Below are positions 1-4,877 of a stretch of 8,303 bases of DNA, in pieces. The position numbers were made by a program, and so were the translations under genes. Within the stretch, counting starts at the first letter, position 1; each line of letters opens with the position of its first letter. Origin of the DNA: Ekhidna sp. (GTDB taxonomy: Bacteria; Bacteroidota; Bacteroidia; Cytophagales; Cyclobacteriaceae); contig JABSPG010000158.1 in assembly GCA_013214445.1 (NCBI GenBank), forward strand, positions 1 through 8,303. Direction: 5' to 3'. The notes beneath the pieces are model-generated. The model made no database searches. It saw nothing but the letters and a program-made list of their open reading frames with translations, and had not been told where the DNA came from.

Positions 1-2
1 AA

Positions 3-458
3 ACAGCACTTAACCAAGTAAGAGAAGCACGAGGAGAGAAAGCTCTTGATGCCGTCAATTTCCTAAAATTGATGAAAGAAAAGATGAAGCTTGTAGATAT
101 AGATCAGGCTTTGTTAAGTCGATCTCTCAATGAAGGATTTTCAGGTGGTGAGAAAAAGAGAAACGAAATTTTTCAGATGGCAATGCTAGAGCCAAAGCTT
201 TCGATACTTGACGAGACAGATTCTGGGTTAGATATCGATGCACTCAAAATTGTAGCTGACGGAGTAAATAAATTGAAGACTGAAAACACAGCTTCCATCG
301 TAGTAACTCACTATCAGCGCTTACTAGATTATATAGTTCCTGATTATGTACATGTTCTATACAAAGGTAGAATAGTGAAATCAGGTGATAAAAACCTTGC
401 TCTAGAGTTAGAAGAAAAGGGATATGATTGGATCAAAGAAGAACTAGCACTAGTATGA
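3..458 (+). CDS. sufC: SufC, Fe-S cluster assembly ATPase (5'-truncated)
   Basis: This is the C-terminal 151 residues of the ABC-type ATPase of the SUF complex; the frame is open from base 3, so the gene starts outside the window. Family members are about 250 residues, so roughly the first 100 residues, including the Walker A loop, are missing. Visible ATPase elements are the ABC signature FSGGEKKRNE, the Walker B/D-loop stretch LSILDETDSGLD, and the H-loop histidine in VVTHYQRL. In known systems SufC binds SufB and SufD and powers cluster assembly on the SufBC2D scaffold in the cytoplasm. FSGGEKKR with DETDSGLD is characteristic of SufC rather than of transporter ATPases, and sufD and sufS follow directly. 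The stop overlaps the sufD start by 4 bases (ATGA). The TTG/ATG codons at 69-74 are internal and are not the true start. Confidence 0.96.
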   Translation, partial: TALNQVREARGEKALDAVNFLKLMKEKMKLVDIDQALLSRSLNEGFSGGEKKRNEIFQMAMLEPKLSILDETDSGLDIDALKIVADGVNKLKTENTASIVVTHYQRLLDYIVPDYVHVLYKGRIVKSGDKNLALELEEKGYDWIKEELALV

Positions 459-1642
459 TCGATCAAGCAGCATCCCCAATACTTTCGACTCTAGAAACGA
501 CATTTGAAGGCAATCAAATTCAAAAGGATGCTTTTAATATGTTGAATGAGATTGGACTTCCGCACAAAAGATCAGAAGCCTACAAGTTCACACCTATTAC
601 AGCATCATTGGAGAAAAATATCGATTTCTCTCTTTTGAAGGATAGTGCTATTAATCTAGACCAACTCTACAAGGAAGAAGGCTCACACTTGGTTTTCATC
701 AATGGCAGCCTCTCTAAAGAAGAGTCATCTATCGAAGAAGATCTGGATCTAGAAATTGGAGAAATCTCCGCGGGAAAACATGATCCGTTGAGCTTATTAA
801 ATACTGCTTTTGCCAAGCAAGAGGTGACTATCTCTTCAGGAACAAAAAGACCAGTCTTTATATACCACTTCAACTCAAACGGATTCTCTAATTCTAGAGT
901 ATTCGTCCAGGTTAAGGATGGACATACGTTCCAACTTATTGAAAAGCTAATTACTCCTAATGAGTACAAGACATTTTCCAACAATTTTACAACTTTCAAT
1001 GTCGGGAAAAACGCGTTTGCATATCATACTAAAGTGCAGAACTACAACGCGAACACCTACAGTCATGAGACGGTAGTTGCAGACGTTGCTAGAGATTCGC
1101 ATTTCTACAACAATACATTTTCCTTTGAGGGAGCTATGGTAAGAAACAATCTTACCATTAACCTGCAGGATGAAAATTGTGAGGGCTACATGTATGGCTT
1201 GTTCTTACTGGACAAAAAATCTCACATAGACAACAATACTTCTGTTGATCATCAAAAACCAAATTCATATAGCAATGAATTATATAAAGGCATTCTTGAC
1301 GAGAAATCTTTAGGGGTATTCAATGGGAAGATCTATGTAAGGCAAGATGCGCAGAAGACAAACGCTTTTCAATCCAACAACAATATTTTGTTATCTGAAG
1401 ATGCTACACTTCACACAAAACCTCAGTTAGAAATATGGGCAGACGATGTGAAGTGTTCTCATGGTTGTACATCAGGTCAACTTGATGAAGATGCGATCTT
1501 TTACTTGCGAGCGAGAGGGATAGCTGAAAAGAATGCGCAAGCAATGATTTTAAATGCCTTTGCTCACGAAACACTTGAGCATGCGAAAATCGATGCTGTT
1601 GTTTCTGAAGTTCAGGGGCTTATTGATGAAAAACTAACTTGA
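455..1642 (+). CDS. sufD: SufD, Fe-S cluster scaffold subunit
   Basis: This is a 395-residue SufB/SufD-family protein, the partner of SufB in the SufBC2D scaffold on which Fe-S clusters are built in the cytoplasm. The N-terminal third is variable, as is usual; the middle is a beta-helix-like stretch rich in N, T and hydrophobic residues; the C-terminal core is well conserved (FQSNNNILLSEDA, then LEIWADDVKCSHG, then a helical tail with ARGI and ILNAFAHE). Cys334 and His336 in the CSHGC segment correspond to the conserved C-x-H pair of the family. I chose ATG 455 because it forms an ATGA overlap with the sufC stop; an in-frame TTG at 428 would add nine residues inside sufC and has no support. 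The length is slightly short for SufD. Identification as SufD and not SufB rests on the position after sufC and the size, since SufB is usually 470-500 residues and precedes sufC. Confidence 0.94.
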   Translation: MIDQAASPILSTLETTFEGNQIQKDAFNMLNEIGLPHKRSEAYKFTPITASLEKNIDFSLLKDSAINLDQLYKEEGSHLVFINGSLSKEESSIEEDLDLEIGEISAGKHDPLSLLNTAFAKQEVTISSGTKRPVFIYHFNSNGFSNSRVFVQVKDGHTFQLIEKLITPNEYKTFSNNFTTFNVGKNAFAYHTKVQNYNANTYSHETVVADVARDSHFYNNTFSFEGAMVRNNLTINLQDENCEGYMYGLFLLDKKSHIDNNTSVDHQKPNSYSNELYKGILDEKSLGVFNGKIYVRQDAQKTNAFQSNNNILLSEDATLHTKPQLEIWADDVKCSHGCTSGQLDEDAIFYLRARGIAEKNAQAMILNAFAHETLEHAKIDAVVSEVQGLIDEKLT

Positions 1643-2877
1643 TGCAAGCAAATACTATTGATCTCGACATAAAAGAAATCAGAAGTCAGTTTCCGATTTT
1701 AGACCAAGAGGTTAATGGGAAAAAGCTGATTTACTTTGACAATGCAGCAACCTCTCAAACTGCTAAAGCAGTCGTAGATTCTTTGATTGAGTTTTACGAG
1801 AAGGATCATGCCAATATTCATCGAGGTATTCACACATTAGCTGAAAGATCTACCAAAGCTTTTGAAGAAACGAGAGAACGAGTTCATCAATTCATCAATT
1901 CAGCGGAAAAAGAAGAAATCATTTTTACGAAGGGAACTACCGAGAGTATCAACCTTGTAGCCTCTTCTTGGTCTGCTAAGTTTCTAAAAAAAGATGATGA
2001 GATCCTGATATCACAGTTAGAGCACCACTCCAACATTGTGCCTTGGCAGCTAGCAGCGGAAAGAGTGGGTGCAAAAATCAAAGTCATTCCCATCAACAAG
2101 AAGGGAGAGATCGACCTAGATAAATACAAAGAACTAGTGAATGAAAAGACGGTACTGGTTGCAGTAAACTACGTCTCAAATTCATTGGGTACTATCAATC
2201 CTGTAAAAGCAATCATTGACGTTGCGAAATCGGTAAATGCCATCACCATGATTGATTGTGCGCAAGCGTCTCCGCACGTAAAGATCGACGTGCAAGATTT
2301 ATCCTGTGATTTTCTAGCGCTTTCGAGCCATAAAATGTATGGACCTACAGGTGTAGGCGTTTTGTATGGAAGAAGGGAGCTTTTAGAGTCAATTCCGCCT
2401 TACCAAGGTGGTGGAGAAATGATCAAGGATGTTTCATTTGTGGGCACAACTTATAATGACATTCCCTACAAATTTGAAGCAGGCACACCCAATATAGGAG
2501 AGGTGATTGCATTTAAATACGCAATGGATTTTATCGACAATTTAGGTCATGAGGCTATAGCTGCTCATGAACATGAGTTGTTGACTTACGCCACTGAAAA
2601 ACTCAATCAAATACCTGGATTCATCCCAGTAGGCACGGCCGAAAACAAAGCAAGTGTTATCTCTTTCTTGCTGGATAATGTGCACCCATATGACCTTGGT
2701 CAACTGCTTGACGCTAGAGGGATAGCAGTTAGAACTGGGCACCACTGCACACAGCCTTTGATGGATTTTTTGGAGATTGATGGGACAGTTAGAGCATCTT
2801 TTGCGGTGTATAATACCAAAGAAGAAATAGACACTTTCTGCGACGCATTAGCTAGCATAGTTAAGAAATTCAGTTAA
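1642..2877 (+). CDS. sufS: SufS, PLP-dependent cysteine desulfurase
   Basis: This is a 411-residue group II cysteine desulfurase. It converts L-cysteine to alanine and passes the sulfur as a persulfide to SufE for Fe-S cluster assembly. Visible markers are the N-terminal YFDNAATSQ segment, the LEHHSNIVPW motif with the PLP-stacking histidine, the PLP-lysine in SSHKMYGPTGVGVLYG (Lys231), and the catalytic cysteine in RTGHHCTQPLM (Cys369). Length and positions match the family (E. coli SufS has 406 residues, Lys226 and Cys364). RTGHHC distinguishes it from IscS/NifS, which carry the cysteine on a longer mobile loop. I chose ATG 1642, whose A is the last base of the sufD TGA; the TTG three bases earlier is less likely. 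It shares one base with the next gene, sufE, its usual sulfur-accepting partner. Confidence 0.97.
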   Translation: MQANTIDLDIKEIRSQFPILDQEVNGKKLIYFDNAATSQTAKAVVDSLIEFYEKDHANIHRGIHTLAERSTKAFEETRERVHQFINSAEKEEIIFTKGTTESINLVASSWSAKFLKKDDEILISQLEHHSNIVPWQLAAERVGAKIKVIPINKKGEIDLDKYKELVNEKTVLVAVNYVSNSLGTINPVKAIIDVAKSVNAITMIDCAQASPHVKIDVQDLSCDFLALSSHKMYGPTGVGVLYGRRELLESIPPYQGGGEMIKDVSFVGTTYNDIPYKFEAGTPNIGEVIAFKYAMDFIDNLGHEAIAAHEHELLTYATEKLNQIPGFIPVGTAENKASVISFLLDNVHPYDLGQLLDARGIAVRTGHHCTQPLMDFLEIDGTVRASFAVYNTKEEIDTFCDALASIVKKFS

Positions 2878-3308
2878 TGAATCAGATTAAAGAAAGACAG
2901 GAGGCAATCATTGAAGAGTTTTCCATGCTGGATGGAGATTTAGAAATGACGCTTGATTACATCATGGAGTTAGGGGGTGAACTGGATCCGCTACCGGAAG
3001 AGGCGAGGGTTGATGATAATATTGTGAAAGGTTGTCAATCAAAGGTTTGGATGACCGCTAGTTTAAATCAAGGTCGAGTTCAATTTAAGGCAGACTCGAA
3101 TACAGCAATTACCAAGGGATTAGTCAGCTTGTTAGTCCGAGTACTCAATCAGAGCCCACCAGCAGATGTAATGAACGCTGAAATCTATTTCCCTCAACAA
3201 ATCGGCATGGATCGATTTATTGGAACCCAAAGGTCTAATGGATTCGCCGCTATGATTAAGCAAATGAAAATGTATGCTATAGCCTTGACTGCAAAACAAG
3301 AATCATGA
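2877..3308 (+). CDS. sufE: SufE, sulfur-acceptor protein
   Basis: This is a 143-residue SufE-family protein that accepts persulfide sulfur from SufS and raises its desulfurase activity, passing sulfur on to the SufBCD scaffold. The acceptor cysteine is Cys53 in VKGCQSKVW, matching the family motif GCQSxVW (E. coli Cys51). Other family features are the N-terminal helix with LD.....DYIMELG, the LPEEAR segment and the C-terminal RSNGFAAMIKQMK. Its length is typical (about 140). The ATG shares its first base with the sufS stop (TAATG), and its stop overlaps the next gene by ATGA, so translation is probably coupled on both sides. Confidence 0.96.
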   Translation: MNQIKERQEAIIEEFSMLDGDLEMTLDYIMELGGELDPLPEEARVDDNIVKGCQSKVWMTASLNQGRVQFKADSNTAITKGLVSLLVRVLNQSPPADVMNAEIYFPQQIGMDRFIGTQRSNGFAAMIKQMKMYAIALTAKQES

Positions 3309-3631
3309 GTGATACAAATAAAGATACACTTGCATTGAAGGAAGATATTGTCCGTGCAATAAAAAACGTGTACGATCCTGAGATACCAGTAGACGTATAT
3401 GAGTTGGGCTTAATTTATGAAATAAATATTCTCCCTATCAACAATGTGGAGATAATAATGACTTTGACTTCTCCCTCCTGCCCTGCCGCTGAGAGCATTC
3501 CGAGCGAAATAGAAATGAACGTGAAAGCAGTGGAAGGTGTTAATGACGTCAACATAGAACTCACTTTCGACCCTCCATATGCGACAGATATGATGTCGGA
3601 AGAGGCCAAACTAGAGCTTGGATTTATGTAA
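3305..3631 (+). CDS. DUF59/MIP18-family Fe-S assembly protein (SufT-like)
   Basis: This is a 108-residue protein of the DUF59 (MIP18/PaaD-like) family, in the subgroup found at the end of SUF operons. Visible motifs are the DPEIPVDVYELGLIY stretch (residues 24-38), TSPSCPAAESIP with the conserved Cys59, and a C-terminal FDPPYATDMMSEEAKLELG. Family members such as SufT and eukaryotic MIP18/CIA2 act in Fe-S cluster maturation or delivery to target proteins, so a carrier or maturation role is likely; the exact function of this subgroup is not settled. The ATG lies in an ATGA overlap with the sufE stop, making it the fifth member of the coupled chain. Many relatives have aromatic W residues around the DPP motif (WDPPW); here they are F and Y, a conservative change. 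I give no gene symbol because sufT is usually used for a longer protein. Confidence 0.9.
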   Translation: MSDTNKDTLALKEDIVRAIKNVYDPEIPVDVYELGLIYEINILPINNVEIIMTLTSPSCPAAESIPSEIEMNVKAVEGVNDVNIELTFDPPYATDMMSEEAKLELGFM

Positions 3632-3688
3632 GAAGGACAATCTCGAGTATCAAGAAAAGAATCAATAAATAATAAAACAAATACGAAT

Positions 3689-4105
3689 ATGTACCCTGCG
3701 GAATTAGTAGCTCCAATGAAAGCTCAGCTTACTCAAAATGGGTTTGAGGAATTGACCTCAGCTGATGCAGTAACAAATCATTTAACAGACCATAAAGGAA
3801 CATCTCTTTTGGTAATCAACTCAGTGTGCGGATGTGCGGCTGGAACGTGTAGACCAGGCGTTTTACGTTCACTAGAGCAATCAGATAAAAAACCTGATAA
3901 TTTAACAACAGTCTTTGCAGGATTCGATATCGATGCAACGCAGAAAGCTAGGGAGTTTACCCTACCCTTCCCTCCTTCTTCACCAGCCATCGCGTTATTC
4001 AAAGATGGAGAGTTAGCTCACATGGTGGAAAGACACCACATTGAAGGAAGATCTGCTGAAATGATCGCTGATCACTTAGAGCAGGTATACGAAGAGTTCT
4101 GCTAG
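3689..4105 (+). CDS. BrxA/BrxB-family bacilliredoxin (DUF1094)
   Basis: This is a 138-residue thioredoxin-fold protein of the YphP/YqiW (BrxA/BrxB, DUF1094) family. In Bacillus these remove bacillithiol from S-bacillithiolated proteins through a CGC motif. Visible here are the N-terminal MYPAELVAPMK, the active-site segment SVCGCAAGTCRPGV (Cys47, Cys49, with a further Cys54), and PPSSPAIALFKDGE, where a proline probably holds the cis-Pro position of the thioredoxin fold. The last residue is also a cysteine (Cys138). It lies 57 bp after the DUF59 gene on the same strand with no terminator between, so it is probably the last gene of the SUF operon, linking thiol redox control to cluster assembly. 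The start has no Shine-Dalgarno site and sits in an A-rich leader. Whether the host makes bacillithiol cannot be judged here. Confidence 0.92.
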   Translation: MYPAELVAPMKAQLTQNGFEELTSADAVTNHLTDHKGTSLLVINSVCGCAAGTCRPGVLRSLEQSDKKPDNLTTVFAGFDIDATQKAREFTLPFPPSSPAIALFKDGELAHMVERHHIEGRSAEMIADHLEQVYEEFC

Positions 4106-4127
4106 TAGACGGTAAAACAAAACTCCT

Positions 4128-4162
4128 AAAGCCTCACTTGACAAACAGGTGGGGCTTTTTTT
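4128..4162 (+). terminator. Intrinsic terminator of the SUF operon
   Basis: A 10-bp stem, AAAGCCTCAC at 4128-4137 pairing with GTGGGGCTTT at 4149-4158 (one G·U wobble), has an 11-nt loop, and a run of seven T begins at 4156. It lies 22 bp after the bacilliredoxin stop and ends 4 bp before the stop of the convergent minus-strand gene. Read on the minus strand the same hairpin is followed by a poorer T-rich tail, so it may also stop that transcript less efficiently. Confidence 0.88.
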
Positions 4163-4166
4163 ACGC

Positions 4167-4619
4167 TCAAATCCACCTTCTAACTTTCTTTTTGTAGCTC
4201 AAATAAGATTCACCAAAAAGCTTTTCGAGAGCATCCTCCTCTGGCTTTATCTGAAACTGCGTGATAAACCAGCAAAAAAACAGCACGCCCAATAGTGATA
4301 AAGGATTTCCAAATCTCACTACACCTCCAAACAACACACTCGCCATTCCCAAATACATAGGATTTCTAGTGTATCTATAAACTCCCGTCTTAACCAATGA
4401 TGAGGCCTTTTCAGGATGTCTAGGATCTACGGTCGTACCATTGGCTCTAAAGGCGAAAATACCTCCAAACGCTAGCATTGCGCCTGCTGCTAATATCACT
4501 CTGGAAATAGTCTTTTGAAATTCGAATTTGAATGAAAACTCAGGATAATAATTCTGAGCACCAAACATGATAATGAGACTTATTAACAAAACAAATACCG
4601 GTGGGACTTTAAGCTTCAT
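4167..4619 (-). CDS. Isoprenylcysteine carboxyl methyltransferase/PEMT-like membrane protein
   Basis: This is a 150-residue integral membrane protein with about four hydrophobic segments (near residues 6-20, 39-57, 88-101 and 104-121). It carries the hallmarks of the bacterial ICMT/PEMT-like methyltransferase group: LVKTGVYRYTRNPMYLG (residues 75-91) and a C-terminal PEEDALEKLFGESYLSYKKKVRRW, regions that bind S-adenosylmethionine in structurally known relatives. Bacterial members probably methylate small lipids or other hydrophobic substrates; the substrate is unknown. I chose ATG 4619 (MKLKVPPVFVLL) because this places the first helix right at the N-terminus, as in relatives; a GTG at 4655 would add twelve residues and is less likely. 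The gene is convergent with the SUF operon, shares its terminator region, and is divergent from the large surface-protein gene. Nothing in the context ties it to either neighbour. Confidence 0.85.
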   Translation of the reverse strand: MKLKVPPVFVLLISLIIMFGAQNYYPEFSFKFEFQKTISRVILAAGAMLAFGGIFAFRANGTTVDPRHPEKASSLVKTGVYRYTRNPMYLGMASVLFGGVVRFGNPLSLLGVLFFCWFITQFQIKPEEDALEKLFGESYLSYKKKVRRWI

Positions 4620-4703
4620 GCATCGAAGGTAAGAAAGTAATATGAACGCCTCCACAACATCATCCTATAAAAAACGGTGTTTCTAAATACAAATGGAGGT
4701 TTA

Positions 4704-4781
4704 ATGGCTAAAAGCAGTCTTCTAAGTCAAATTTTCAGCATAAAGAAAAGCCATAGCGCTCACTTAATCTTTATTTATTAA
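4704..4781 (+). CDS. Possible 25-residue peptide ORF (speculative)
   Basis: An ATG at 4704 opens a 25-codon frame (begins MAKSSLLSQIF, ends HLIFIY, stop TAA at 4779-4781). It is preceded by GGAGG at 4695-4699 with a 4-nt gap, the clearest Shine-Dalgarno-like sequence in the intergenic region. The peptide has no recognised family and mixes basic and hydrophobic residues. Against it: such short ORFs arise by chance, the spacing is short, and Bacteroidota rarely depend on Shine-Dalgarno sites. It could be a leader peptide for the downstream gene or nothing at all. Confidence 0.15.
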   Translation: MAKSSLLSQIFSIKKSHSAHLIFIY

Positions 4782-4823
4782 AATTATTTAAAGGATTAAT
4801 ACAATATTTTCACCTAAATGCCA

Positions 4824-4852
4824 TTGTATAAATATCAATAAGATTAAATTTA
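4824..4852 (+). promoter_or_regulatory. Candidate Bacteroidota-type promoter for the PKD-protein gene
   Basis: TTG at 4824-4826 and TAAATTTA at 4845-4852 are separated by 18 bases. This fits the Bacteroidota primary sigma-factor pattern (TTG, then TAnnTTTG), with seven of eight positions of the -7 element matching. Transcription would begin near 4858-4860, giving a short leader of about 20 bases before the ATG at 4878. The surroundings are very A/T-rich, so a chance match is possible. Confidence 0.35.
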
Positions 4853-4857
4853 ATCTT
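4840..4857. repeat. Perfect 18-bp palindrome, possible operator
   Basis: AAGATTAAATTTAATCTT is an exact inverted repeat with no spacer, centred between 4848 and 4849. It overlaps the proposed -7 element and lies 20 bp before the ATG of the large secreted-protein gene, a position suited to a repressor site. Related half-sites (TTAATC at 4764-4769 and GATTAA at 4794-4799) lie upstream. Confidence 0.4.
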
Positions 4858-4877
4858 TATATATTTCAATTTAGCTA

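Larger units (their letters stand above)
4620..4877. other. A/T-rich divergent intergenic region
   Basis: This 258-bp stretch separates the minus-strand methyltransferase-like gene from the large plus-strand surface-protein gene, so it must hold the 5' ends of both. It becomes markedly A/T-rich from about 4764 onward. It contains a 25-codon ORF with a GGAGG in front (4704-4781), four GATTAA/TTAATC half-sites and a candidate promoter. I could not assign a clear promoter to the minus-strand gene. No tRNA or known riboswitch was recognised. Confidence 0.7.

Noticed and set aside
69..74. Apparent start of the first gene at TTG 69 / ATG 72
   Set aside because: The frame is open upstream to base 3 and codes for SufC-like sequence; these are internal codons of a gene cut by the window edge.
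428..454. TTG start for sufD at 428
   Set aside because: It would lie entirely inside sufC and add nine residues; the ATG at 455 forms a classic ATGA overlap with the sufC stop.
667..999. Minus-strand ORF of 110 codons
   Set aside because: It lies antisense inside sufD, has no recognisable domain, and is explained as a shadow of the real gene.
3778..4002. Minus-strand ORF of 74 codons
   Set aside because: It is antisense to the bacilliredoxin gene, whose own frame encodes a clear family protein.
4620..4655. GTG start at 4655 for the minus-strand methyltransferase
   Set aside because: It would add twelve residues before the usual MKLKVPP-type N-terminus; ATG 4619 fits the family better.
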